Positions 24,348-32,067 of a DNA stretch of 56,688 nucleotides are shown here, in pieces. Each line of letters opens with the position of its first letter. Position 1 is the first letter of the stretch. The notes beneath the pieces were generated by a model. That model was not told the DNA's origin, did no database searches, and saw only the letters and a list, made by a program, of their open reading frames with translations. The DNA is from Geodermatophilus obscurus (GTDB lineage: Bacteria > Actinomycetota > Actinomycetes > Mycobacteriales > Geodermatophilaceae). Where the stretch lies: contig NZ_FRDM01000025.1 in NCBI RefSeq assembly GCF_900143215.1, positions 1-56,688 of the forward strand, given 5' to 3'. The translations under genes were made by a program, and so were the position numbers.

Positions 24348-25505
24348 GTGACGGCTCCGGGGCGGCCCCGCCGCGTCGTCGGCCTCACCGGCACGCGCGC
24401 GGACTTCGGCAAGATGCGCGACGTCTACCTGGGGCTGCAGGAGGCCCGGGGCCTCGAGTTCTCGCTCGTGGTCACCGGCATGCACCTGCTGCACCGCTAC
24501 GGGTACACCCTGCGCGAGATCGAGCGGGCGGGGCTGCGACACCTGCACCACGTGCCGAACCAGGTCGAGGACGAGCCGATGGCCCTGGTGCTGGCCAACA
24601 GCATCAACTCGATCGCCCGGCTGCTGCTCGCCGAGTCCGCGGACATGGTGCTGGTGCACGGGGACCGGGTCGAGGCGCTGGCCGGCGCGCTCGCCGGCAG
24701 CCTCACCAACACCCGCGTCGCGCACGTCGAGGGCGGCGAGGTCTCCGGGACCATCGACGACGCCATCCGGCACTCGCTGAGCAAGCACGCCCACGTGCAC
24801 TTCGTCGCCAACGACCACGCCCGGGCCCGGCTGCTGCAGCTGGGGGAGGAGGCCGACCGCGTGCTGGTCGTCGGCAGCCCCGAGGCCGACGCGCTCGCGG
24901 TCGCGGCGGACTCGGACCTGGCCCCGGTGCGCGAGCACTACGGCACGCCGGCCCCGCCCTACGGCGTGCTGGCCCTGCACCCGGTGACCACCGAGCTCGA
25001 CCTCAACCGGCGGCACGCCGAGGCGGTCGTCGACGGCGTCCTCGCCGCCGGGGGCTCCTGGGTGGTCATCGACCCCAACAACGACGAGGGCACGCACGAC
25101 GTCCGGGCCGCGCTCGAGCGGCTCGACGACCGCCCGGGCGTCGTCCGGCTGCCGTCCATGCGCTTCCCCGCCTACCTGACGCTGGTCCGCCACGCCGAGG
25201 TCGTCGTCGGCAACTCCAGCAGCGGCGTCCGGGAGGCGCCGGTGCTCGGCACGCCGTCGGTCGACGTCGGGTCACGTCAGACCGACCGCTCCCCGGCCGC
25301 CTCGGTGCGGCACGTGCCGGCCGTGGCCCAGGAGGTGGCCGGCGCGATCGAGGCCGCGCGGGCCGCGGGCCGCAGCCGGCCGGAGGAGCACTTCGGCTCC
25401 GTCGGCGCCGCCGGGCGGATCGTCGAGGCGGTCTGCGGGGACGACGTGTGGGCCCTGGGGTTGCAGAAGCGCTTCGTCGACCGGCCGCTGGCCGAGGGCG
25501 TCTAG
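24348..25505 (+). CDS. neuC: UDP-N-acetylglucosamine 2-epimerase (hydrolysing), NeuC type
   Basis: This 385-residue protein resembles NeuC/LegG hydrolysing epimerases, which release ManNAc or a related sugar from UDP-activated HexNAc as the precursor for NeuB. Seen are VVGLTGTRADFGKMRDVYLG, MVLVHGDRVEALAGALAGS, VAHVEGGEVSGTIDDAIRHS and NSSSGVREAPVLGTP, all characteristic. GTG 24348 has an AGGAGG-type site just upstream. The stop codon TAG overlaps the neuA stop on the other strand in the four bases CTAG, so there is no room for a terminator between them. Confidence 0.9.
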   Translation: MTAPGRPRRVVGLTGTRADFGKMRDVYLGLQEARGLEFSLVVTGMHLLHRYGYTLREIERAGLRHLHHVPNQVEDEPMALVLANSINSIARLLLAESADMVLVHGDRVEALAGALAGSLTNTRVAHVEGGEVSGTIDDAIRHSLSKHAHVHFVANDHARARLLQLGEEADRVLVVGSPEADALAVAADSDLAPVREHYGTPAPPYGVLALHPVTTELDLNRRHAEAVVDGVLAAGGSWVVIDPNNDEGTHDVRAALERLDDRPGVVRLPSMRFPAYLTLVRHAEVVVGNSSSGVREAPVLGTPSVDVGSRQTDRSPAASVRHVPAVAQEVAGAIEAARAAGRSRPEEHFGSVGAAGRIVEAVCGDDVWALGLQKRFVDRPLAEGV

Positions 25506-26194
25506 CCCTCCAGCAGGGCGCACGCGGCGGCGAGGTCCGCGGCGGTGTCGACGTCGAGGCTGCGCTCCTCGGGCATCTCGACCACCGCGAGCGGTGGCAC
25601 CAGGACGGCTCCGGCCGCAGCCATGTCCCCGGCGGCGGTGACGTAGACCGCGCCGTTCGGGCGCAGCGCGCGGGGCAGCTGCTGGCGCGGTGCCTCGAGG
25701 TCGGCCCAGGTGCGCACCGGGGACGCCGTCCCCGCGTCGTCGACGAGCAGCTGCTTGAGCGGGTGGTGGGCGACCGCGCAGCCGGTCAGCGTGCTGCCCA
25801 CGTCGCCGGCCGCGTGCCGGTCCAGGACGGCGCGCACGTCGTCACCGGTGCGCAGCGGCGAGGTGGGCTGCAGCAGCAGCACGAGGGTGTCCGCGGGCAG
25901 CGCCAGCGTGCGAACGGCGTGCAGGACGGCGTCCACCGTGCGGCTGTCACCGGTGGCCAGCTCGGCCGGCCGGTCGACGACCGTGCACCCGAGATCCCGG
26001 GCCTCGGCCGCGATGGCGGCGCCGTCGGTGGTGACGACGACCTCGGTCACGCCGGCGTCGCGGGCGGCGCGGACGGCGTGGCCGACGAGGGAGAGCCCGC
26101 CGATCCGGGCGAGGTTCTTGCCGGGCAGGCCCTGCGAGCCGGCGCGGGCGGGGACGACGGCGACCACCCGCGGTGCGTTCCCCGGAGCCGGCAC
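25502..26194 (-). CDS. neuA: CMP-nonulosonate (acylneuraminate) cytidylyltransferase
   Basis: The enzyme would activate the NeuB product with CTP to form a CMP-sugar for a sialyltransferase. The 230-residue protein has VVAVVPARAGSQGLPGKNLA, the nucleotide-binding signature of the family, followed by VVVTTDGAAIAAEA, LLLQPTSPLRTGDDVRAVLD and RPNGAVYVTAAGDM. GTG 26194 is preferred because a TAGCGT box ends 7 bases upstream and homology starts soon after; a GTG at 26224 would add 10 residues. It is convergent with neuC and divergent from rfbB. This is the third nonulosonate gene in the locus. Confidence 0.88.
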   Translation of the reverse strand: MPAPGNAPRVVAVVPARAGSQGLPGKNLARIGGLSLVGHAVRAARDAGVTEVVVTTDGAAIAAEARDLGCTVVDRPAELATGDSRTVDAVLHAVRTLALPADTLVLLLQPTSPLRTGDDVRAVLDRHAAGDVGSTLTGCAVAHHPLKQLLVDDAGTASPVRTWADLEAPRQQLPRALRPNGAVYVTAAGDMAAAGAVLVPPLAVVEMPEERSLDVDTAADLAAACALLEG

Positions 26195-26201
26195 GCAGGC
26201 G

Positions 26202-26207
26202 ACGCTA
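26202..26207 (-). promoter_or_regulatory. Putative -10 box, leaderless neuA
   Basis: On the minus strand TAGCGT ends 7 bases before GTG 26194. It lies inside the longer alternative reading frame starting at 26224. Confidence 0.4.
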
Positions 26208-26232
26208 ACAGCGCTCCGCGACACGCCTCACT

Positions 26233-26254
26233 CCGCCGGAGGATGCTCCGGCGG
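26233..26254. promoter_or_regulatory. 8-bp inverted repeat upstream of rfbB
   Basis: CCGCCGGA (26233-26240) and TCCGGCGG (26247-26254) form a perfect stem with a 6-base loop. It lies between the divergent neuA and rfbB genes, just before the GGGAGGA ribosome binding site of rfbB. It could be an operator or a leader hairpin. Confidence 0.4.
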
Positions 26255-26277
26255 CACCCGGGCGGGAGGATCGGCGC

Positions 26278-27285
26278 ATGCGCGTCCTCGTCACCGGGGG
26301 AGCGGGCTTCATCGGCTCGCACTACGTCCGGACTCTCCTCACCGGCGGCTACCCCGGGTTCGAGGACGCCGAGGTGACCGTCTTCGACAAGCTCACCTAC
26401 GCCGGCAACCTCGCCAACCTGGCCCCGGTGGCCGACTCGCCGCGGTACCGCTTCGTGCGCGGCGACATCTGCAGCGCCGCCGACCTCGACGCCGCGCTGC
26501 CCGGTCATGACGTCGTCGTCAACTTCGCCGCCGAGTCGCACGTCGACCGCTCGATCACCGGTGCCTCGGAGTTCGTGCTGACCAACGTGCTGGGCGCCCA
26601 GCAGGCCTTCGAGGCCTGCCTGCGGCACGGCGTCCGCCGGGTCGTGCACGTCTCCACCGACGAGGTCTACGGCTCCATCGACGAGGGCTCGTGGACCGAG
26701 GACCACCTGCTCGAGCCCAACTCGCCGTACTCGGCGGCCAAGGCCGGCGGTGACCTGATCGCCCGCGCGTACGCGACGACCTACGGGCTGGACATCTCGA
26801 TCACCCGGTGCAGCAACAACTACGGGCCCTACCACTTCCCCGAGAAGGTCATCCCGCTGTTCGTCACCAACCTGCTCGACGGGCACAAGGTGCCGCTGTA
26901 CGGCGAGGGCGCCAACGTGCGCGACTGGCTGTTCGTCGACGACCACTGCCGGGGCGTCCAGCTGGTGCTGGAGCACGGGCGGCCCGGCGAGTTCTACAAC
27001 ATCGGCGGCGGCCGCGAGCTGTCCAACCGGGAGCTGACCGAGAAGCTGCTCGAGGCCACCGGCCGCGACTGGAGCTACGTGGAGAACATCGTCGACCCGC
27101 GCGGCGGCGGCCACGACCTGCGCTACTCGGTCGACTACTCCAAGACCGCCGCGCTCGGCTACGCGCCCCGGACGAGCTTCGAGGACGGGCTCGCCCGCAC
27201 CGTGCAGTGGTACCGGGACAACCGGGCCTGGTGGGAGCCGCTCAAGGCCGGGCTCGCCGGCACGGCGGCTCCCGCCCGGGCATGA
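26278..27285 (+). CDS. rfbB: dTDP-glucose 4,6-dehydratase
   Basis: This 335-residue extended SDR makes dTDP-4-keto-6-deoxyglucose, the second step toward dTDP-L-rhamnose. It has the NAD motif VTGGAGFIGSHYV, the catalytic HVSTDEVYGS, the YSAAKAGGD Tyr-Lys pair, and SNNYGPYHFPEKVIPLF. The stop overlaps the ATG of rfbD by 4 bases. rfbA and rfbC are not in this window. dTDP-rhamnose is the donor expected for the WbbL homologue at 44429. Confidence 0.95.
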   Translation: MRVLVTGGAGFIGSHYVRTLLTGGYPGFEDAEVTVFDKLTYAGNLANLAPVADSPRYRFVRGDICSAADLDAALPGHDVVVNFAAESHVDRSITGASEFVLTNVLGAQQAFEACLRHGVRRVVHVSTDEVYGSIDEGSWTEDHLLEPNSPYSAAKAGGDLIARAYATTYGLDISITRCSNNYGPYHFPEKVIPLFVTNLLDGHKVPLYGEGANVRDWLFVDDHCRGVQLVLEHGRPGEFYNIGGGRELSNRELTEKLLEATGRDWSYVENIVDPRGGGHDLRYSVDYSKTAALGYAPRTSFEDGLARTVQWYRDNRAWWEPLKAGLAGTAAPARA

Positions 27286-28178
27286 CCGGGCCCGACTCCC
27301 CGATCGCCTGGCTGGTCACCGGCGCCCGTGGGCAGCTCGGCGGCGACCTGCTCGCCGTCCTGGCCGGCCGGCCCGGGGACTCCGTCACCGCGCTCGGGCG
27401 TGCCGAGCTCGACCTGACCGACGAGCGGCAGGTGCGCGACGTCGTCCGCCGCTGGCTGGACGGCGTCCGCGGAGCCCGTCCCGTCGTCCTCAACGCCGCC
27501 GCCTACACCGCCGTCGACGCTGCGGAGACCGACGAGGACACCGCGCTGCTGGTCAACGGCCGCGCCCCCGGCTGGCTGGCCGAGGAGCTCGCCGGACGCG
27601 GGCGGCTGGTGCACGTCTCGACCGACTACGTCTTCGACGGGGAGGCGGGCGAGCCCTATCCGGTGGACGCCCCGGTGGCGCCGCGCTCGGCCTACGGCCG
27701 GACCAAGGCGGCGGGGGAGCGCGCGGTCGCGGCCGCCGGCGGCGACGCCACCGTCGTCCGCACCGCGTGGGTGTACGGCGCGCACGGCGGCAACTTCGTG
27801 CGCACCATGGCCGGCCGCGCCCTCGACGGCGCCCCGGTCTCGGTGGTCGACGACCAGATCGGCTCGCCGACGTGGGCCGCCGACCTGGCCACCGGCCTGG
27901 TGGCGCTCGGCGCCCGCCCGGGGCCGGTGCCGCCGGTGCTGCACCGCACCGACGCCGGCGCGGTCAGCTGGTACGGGCTGGCGCGCGCCGTCTACGAGGA
28001 GGTCGGCGCCGACCCGGCCCTGGTGGCACCGACGACGACCGCGGCGTTCCCGCGCCCCGCACCGCGCCCGGCGTGGTCGGTGCTCGACGGCAGCGCGTGG
28101 CTGGCCACCGGCCTGCCGGCCCCGCGGCCGTGGCGGACCGCGCTGCACCTCGCGCTGCAGGGGTGGCCGGCCCGCTGA
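27282..28178 (+). CDS. rfbD: dTDP-4-dehydrorhamnose reductase
   Basis: RfbD reduces dTDP-4-keto-L-rhamnose to dTDP-L-rhamnose with NAD(P)H. The 298-residue protein shows WLVTGARGQLGGDLL, VVLNAAAYTAVDAAE, VHVSTDYVFDGEAG, the YGRTKAAGE Tyr-Lys pair, and WVYGAHGGNFVRTM. It begins within the rfbB stop (ATGA), so the two are coupled. The next gene starts 170 bases downstream behind its own promoter. Confidence 0.94.
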   Translation: MTGPDSPIAWLVTGARGQLGGDLLAVLAGRPGDSVTALGRAELDLTDERQVRDVVRRWLDGVRGARPVVLNAAAYTAVDAAETDEDTALLVNGRAPGWLAEELAGRGRLVHVSTDYVFDGEAGEPYPVDAPVAPRSAYGRTKAAGERAVAAAGGDATVVRTAWVYGAHGGNFVRTMAGRALDGAPVSVVDDQIGSPTWAADLATGLVALGARPGPVPPVLHRTDAGAVSWYGLARAVYEEVGADPALVAPTTTAAFPRPAPRPAWSVLDGSAWLATGLPAPRPWRTALHLALQGWPAR

Positions 28179-28254
28179 CCTCGGTGGTCGGTGGGACCGG
28201 AGTGGCCAGCGGGTCGGCACGAACGGGTCCTCCCGCATGTCGCGGCCGCTTCGG

Positions 28255-28281
28255 CTCAAGACCGACGGGGTGCCCGCCGAT
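28255..28281 (+). promoter_or_regulatory. FliA/WhiG-like promoter of LGFP amidase gene
   Basis: CTCAAG (28255-28260), exactly 15 bases, then GCCGAT (28276-28281) matches the two-part pattern of promoters read by motility/sporulation sigma factors of the FliA/WhiG/SigD group, whose -10 is GCCGATAA. The -35 is a variant of TAAA. A start near 28288 would give a leader of about 60 bases holding a hairpin and the ribosome binding site. The same pair was not noticed elsewhere in intergenic DNA of this window. Confidence 0.5.
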
Positions 28282-28304
28282 GCTCTCCGTGGACAGATGC
28301 GCCC

Positions 28305-28322
28305 GGCTGCAGGGGTGCAGCC
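28305..28322 (+). promoter_or_regulatory. Leader hairpin before amidase gene
   Basis: GGCTGCA (28305-28311), a GGGG loop and TGCAGCC (28316-28322) form a perfect 7-bp stem, 26 bases before the GTG start and just ahead of the GGAGG site at 28336-28340. It may affect mRNA stability or translation. No known riboswitch class fits. Confidence 0.4.
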
Positions 28323-28348
28323 GCCACGCTCCACCGGAGGACCAACCC

Positions 28349-31297
28349 GTGCGTCGCCTGCTCGCCGGAACCACCGCCTTCGTCGCCCTGACCGGCGTCG
28401 TCCTGGTGCTGCCCGTCTACTCCGAGCCGACCCCCGAGGCCGTGCCCGTCGAGACGTCGGTCCAGGAGGTGGCGATGGGGTCGGTCAGCGACCCCGCGCC
28501 TGCGGCCGAAGTGCAGGCGGGCACCACCGACCCGGTCGCCGGGGCGCCCGACGCCGTTCCGACGCTCTCGGCGAGCGCCACCGACGTGGCGGAGTTCTCC
28601 CTCGTCGGCGTCACGTGGGCCTTCGACCCGGCGGTGACCGACACCGTCGTGCAGGTGCGGGTGCGCGACCTCGCCGGGACCTGGGGGCCGTGGACGGAGG
28701 TCAGCGCGGAGGCGGCCGAGCAGGAGACCGGGACCGACACCGGCACCCCCGTCCGCGGCGGGACGGCGCCGCTGTGGACCGGGCCGGCGGACGCGGTGGA
28801 GGCCGAGCTGGTGACCCGGTCGGGCGCCCAGCCCACCGACGTGCAGCTGGACCTCGTCGACCCGGGCGAGAGCGCGGCCGACGCCTCCCTCGACGACCCC
28901 GACATCACCGAGACCGCCGACGCGGCCGTGGCGATGCCGCCGGTCTTCTCCCGGGCGCAGTGGGGCGCCGACGAGCGGATCATGGGCTGGGCTCCGCAGT
29001 ACGCCAGCACCATCAAGGCCGCGACGCTGCACCACACCGCCGGTTCCAACAACTACACCGCCGACCAGGTGCCGGCGATCCTGCGCTCGACGTACACGTA
29101 CCACGCGCAGAGCCTGGGCTGGGGCGACATCGGCTACAACGTCCTCGTCGACAAGTTCGGCCGGCTCTGGGAGGGCCGCTCCGGCGGCCTGGCCAGCACG
29201 GTGGTCGGCGCGCATGCCGGCGGCTTCAACACCTCGACCTTCGGGGTGTCGATGATGGGCAACTACGACGTCGTCGACACGCCCCAGGCGATGATCGACT
29301 CGGTCGCGGCGATCATCGGCTGGAAGTTCTCGCTGTACGGCGTCAACCCCAGGGGGACGACGACGCTCACCTCGGGCGGCACCGACAAGTACGCCGCCGG
29401 CGCCCGGGTCACGCTGCCGACCGTCTTCGGGCACCGCGACACCAAGGGCACCGCGTGCCCGGGGAGGTACGGCTACGCGCGACTGGGCGAGATCCGCGAC
29501 AAGGTCGCCGCCCGGATGGCGAACAGCAAGTCGCCGATCGCCACCCGGTACGACTCCGACGCCGGTCTGCGGGCCTGGCTGGGCGCGCCGGTGGGCGGCG
29601 AGCAGTCGGCGGCCGGCGTCAGCTGGCAGGTCTACGCCAACGGCGCGCGGCTGTACTCCTCCCCGGTGGGCGGCGTCCGGCTGGTGCTCGGCGGCATCCT
29701 CGAGCGGTACCTGGCGGCCGGCGGGCCCGCCGTCCTCGGCCCGCCGATCACCGACGACGCGCAGACCCCCGGGGGCCGCGGTGCGTTCGTCCGCTTCCAG
29801 CACGGCGACGTCTACTGGTCCCCGGCGACCGGCTCCCAGCTGGTGCGGGGCGACATCCTGGGCGCCTGGCTCGCCACCGGCGGCGCGACCGGGGGTCTGG
29901 GCTTCCCGACCACCAGCGACGCGCGGACGCCCGAGGGGCGCGGCTACTTCGTGCGGTTCCAGGGCGGGGACATCTACTGGTCGCCGACGACCGGTGCCCG
30001 CGTGGTCGTCGGCTCGATCCGGGAGACCTGGCTGGCCGCCGGCGGGTCGACGGGCTTCCTCGGTTTCCCGACGACGAGCGACACGCCCGCCGGCCCGGGC
30101 GCCTACGTCCGCTTCCAGGGGGGCGAGGTGCTGTGGTCGCCGACGACGGGGACCCGGATCGTGCGCGGCGACATCCTCGACGCCTACCGGGCCGCCGGCG
30201 GGCCCACCGGGGGCCTGGGCTTCCCGACGACGAGCGACGCGCCGACGCCGGAGGGCCGCGGCTACTTCGTGCGCTTCCAGCGCGGCGACATCTACTGGTC
30301 GCCGGCCACCGGTGCGCGCACCGTCCTCGGCTCGATCAAGGAGACCTGGCTGGCCGCGGGCGGTCCCGGGGGCTACCTCGGCTTCCCCACGACCAGCGAC
30401 ACTCCCGTCCCGGGCAAGGGCGCCTACGTCCGCTTCCAGGGCGGCGACGTCTACTGGTCGCCCACGACCGGGACCCGGATCGTCCGGGGCGAGATCCTGA
30501 ACTCCTGGCTGGCCGCCGGTGGCGCGACCGGCTACCTCGGCTTCCCGACGACGAGCGACGCGCCGACCGCCGACGGCCGCGGCTACTTCGTGCGCTTCCA
30601 GGGCGGCGACGTGTACTGGTCGGCAGCGACCGGCCCCCGCATCGTGCGGGGCGGCATCCTGGCCGCCTGGTTGGCGACCGGCGGAGCGACCGGCCCGCTG
30701 GGCTTCCCGACGACGAGCGACGCGCCGACCGCCGACGGCCGCGGTGCCTTCGTGCGCTTCCAGGGCGGCGACGTCTACTGGTCGCCCACGACCGGGACGC
30801 AGGTGGTGCGCGGCTCGATCCTGTCCACCTGGCTCGCCGCCGGCGGCGCGACCGGCCCGCTGGGGTTCCCGACCACCAGCGACGCGAAGACAGCTGACGG
30901 CCGCGGCTACGTCGTGCGGTTCCAGGGCGGCGACGTCTACTGGTCGCCCACGACGGGGCCGCAGGTGGTGCGCGGGTCGATCCTGTCCACCTGGCTCGCC
31001 GCCGGCGGCGCGACCGGCCCGCTGGGGTTCCCGACCACCAGCGACGCCAGGACTGCCGACGGCCGCGGCTACGTCGTGCGGTTCCAGGGCGGCGACGTGT
31101 ACTGGTCGCCGGCCACCGGCACCCAGGTGGTGTCCGGCGCGATGGCGCGGACCTACTGGGAGCGGAGCGGCAGCTCCTCGACGCTGGGCTTCCCGACCCG
31201 GTCGAGCTATCCCGTCCCCGGCGGTCTGCGCACGGACTTCGAGCGCGGCTGGATGACGTGGAACGCCACCAGCGGGGCCGTGGCCGTGTCGCAGTGA
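28349..31297 (+). CDS. Secreted N-acetylmuramoyl-L-alanine amidase with ten LGFP repeats
   Basis: This 982-residue exported wall hydrolase starts with a signal-peptide-like segment (RRLLAGTTAFVALTGVVLVL). An Ala/Thr/Glu-rich region follows, then a PGRP/amidase_2 domain at about residues 205-375. Zinc-site candidates are the His in LHHTAGSNNY near residue 227 and the His and Cys in FGHRDTKGTACPG near 360. The rest is ten LGFP repeats (LGFPTTSD core) of about 54 residues, a module that binds wall polysaccharide. GGAGG lies 8 bases before GTG 28349. A FliA/WhiG-like promoter upstream suggests expression linked to motility or cell separation. Confidence 0.92.
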   Translation: MRRLLAGTTAFVALTGVVLVLPVYSEPTPEAVPVETSVQEVAMGSVSDPAPAAEVQAGTTDPVAGAPDAVPTLSASATDVAEFSLVGVTWAFDPAVTDTVVQVRVRDLAGTWGPWTEVSAEAAEQETGTDTGTPVRGGTAPLWTGPADAVEAELVTRSGAQPTDVQLDLVDPGESAADASLDDPDITETADAAVAMPPVFSRAQWGADERIMGWAPQYASTIKAATLHHTAGSNNYTADQVPAILRSTYTYHAQSLGWGDIGYNVLVDKFGRLWEGRSGGLASTVVGAHAGGFNTSTFGVSMMGNYDVVDTPQAMIDSVAAIIGWKFSLYGVNPRGTTTLTSGGTDKYAAGARVTLPTVFGHRDTKGTACPGRYGYARLGEIRDKVAARMANSKSPIATRYDSDAGLRAWLGAPVGGEQSAAGVSWQVYANGARLYSSPVGGVRLVLGGILERYLAAGGPAVLGPPITDDAQTPGGRGAFVRFQHGDVYWSPATGSQLVRGDILGAWLATGGATGGLGFPTTSDARTPEGRGYFVRFQGGDIYWSPTTGARVVVGSIRETWLAAGGSTGFLGFPTTSDTPAGPGAYVRFQGGEVLWSPTTGTRIVRGDILDAYRAAGGPTGGLGFPTTSDAPTPEGRGYFVRFQRGDIYWSPATGARTVLGSIKETWLAAGGPGGYLGFPTTSDTPVPGKGAYVRFQGGDVYWSPTTGTRIVRGEILNSWLAAGGATGYLGFPTTSDAPTADGRGYFVRFQGGDVYWSAATGPRIVRGGILAAWLATGGATGPLGFPTTSDAPTADGRGAFVRFQGGDVYWSPTTGTQVVRGSILSTWLAAGGATGPLGFPTTSDAKTADGRGYVVRFQGGDVYWSPTTGPQVVRGSILSTWLAAGGATGPLGFPTTSDARTADGRGYVVRFQGGDVYWSPATGTQVVSGAMARTYWERSGSSSTLGFPTRSSYPVPGGLRTDFERGWMTWNATSGAVAVSQ
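29640..31240 (+). repeat. Ten tandem LGFP-coding units, 162-bp period
   Basis: The coding units repeat with a 162-bp period (54 codons); LGFP cores in the last full units start at about 30541, 30703, 30865 and 31027. Two early units are slightly shorter. The units at 30800-30960 and 30962-31120 are almost identical at DNA level, pointing to recent duplication or gene conversion. Confidence 0.85.
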
Positions 31298-31312
31298 CCA
31301 CACGTGGCGCAG

Positions 31313-31339
31313 GACCCGCGTCGCTCCCCGCCGCGGGTC
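31313..31339 (+). terminator. Hairpin terminator after amidase
   Basis: GACCCGCG (31313-31320) pairs perfectly with CGCGGGTC (31332-31339) across an 11-base loop, 15 bases past the amidase stop. There is no U-tract. Confidence 0.55.
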
Positions 31340-31458
31340 ATCACGCCTCGTAGCGTCCCGGACACGGATGCTGACATGCGTCCGCGATCACCGGGCGAGG
31401 GGCACCGCTGTCCCCGCCCGGACGCCGATGAGCGACCCGGCCGTGGGTCGACCTGGGG

Positions 31459-32067
31459 GTGCCCTTGTCTCGCAAGACCCGTCGCAGCCGTCGTGGTCCC
31501 GTCCTGGTCCTCGTGACCCTGCTGGCCGCCGGCGCGTTCTGGTTCTGGACCCAGTCGGAGGACCCCGCACCGGCCGCCACCGGCACACCCGCGGCGGTCC
31601 CGACGTCGTCGAGTGCGCTGCCGCCGACCGCGTCCACGGCGACTCCGCCCGCGGCGACGAGGCCGACGGAGGACGACGGCGCGGTCGAGGAGGAGCCCGG
31701 CGAGGACGCGGCCGACGTGTCGCCGACGCCCACCGCCGCGCCGGAGGACGAGGCGGCCGACGGGCTCGCGACCGTGGCCGTCTCGCTGTCCTACACCGGC
31801 TACGACGCCGCCGCTGCGGCCGTGGTCGCCGGCGGGTACGCCGCCGGCGTCCTGGAGGAGGACGCCACCTGCACACTGGTCCTCCGCCGGGACGGCGTCG
31901 AGCTGCGGGGTGAGTCGCTCGGCACGGTGAACGTGACCACGACCGACTGCGGCGAGGTGCGGGTCGGTGGCGCCACGCTGACCTCCGGCACGTGGGAGGC
32001 GGTGCTCAGCTACACGTCGGACACGTCGGTCGGGGAGTCCGCGGCCGGCGAGGTGGTGGTCCCGTGA
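31459..32067 (+). CDS. Membrane-anchored hypothetical protein
   Basis: I do not recognise this 202-residue protein. It has a basic N terminus and one hydrophobic helix (PVLVLVTLLAAGAFWFW, about residues 14-30), then a long Pro/Thr/Ala/Glu-rich linker. The outer C-terminal domain of ~100 residues looks all-beta and has two Cys (DATCTLVLRRDG and VTTTDCGEVRVGG) that could form a disulfide. Its stop overlaps the start of the next LGFP protein by 4 bases (GTGA), so it is probably co-made with that exported protein. It may tether or assist it at the wall; this is inference. Confidence 0.7.
   Translation: MPLSRKTRRSRRGPVLVLVTLLAAGAFWFWTQSEDPAPAATGTPAAVPTSSSALPPTASTATPPAATRPTEDDGAVEEEPGEDAADVSPTPTAAPEDEAADGLATVAVSLSYTGYDAAAAAVVAGGYAAGVLEEDATCTLVLRRDGVELRGESLGTVNVTTTDCGEVRVGGATLTSGTWEAVLSYTSDTSVGESAAGEVVVP

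Noticed and set aside
28180..28348. c-di-AMP (ydaO) riboswitch upstream of the wall amidase
   Set aside because: Actinobacterial wall hydrolases often have one, but the conserved ydaO core sequences are absent; only a short hairpin and promoter-like boxes are present.
28256..31303. Long minus-strand repeat-rich frame opposite the LGFP amidase
   Set aside because: Its repeats are the complement of the LGFP units, and the plus strand has a signal peptide, amidase domain and terminator.
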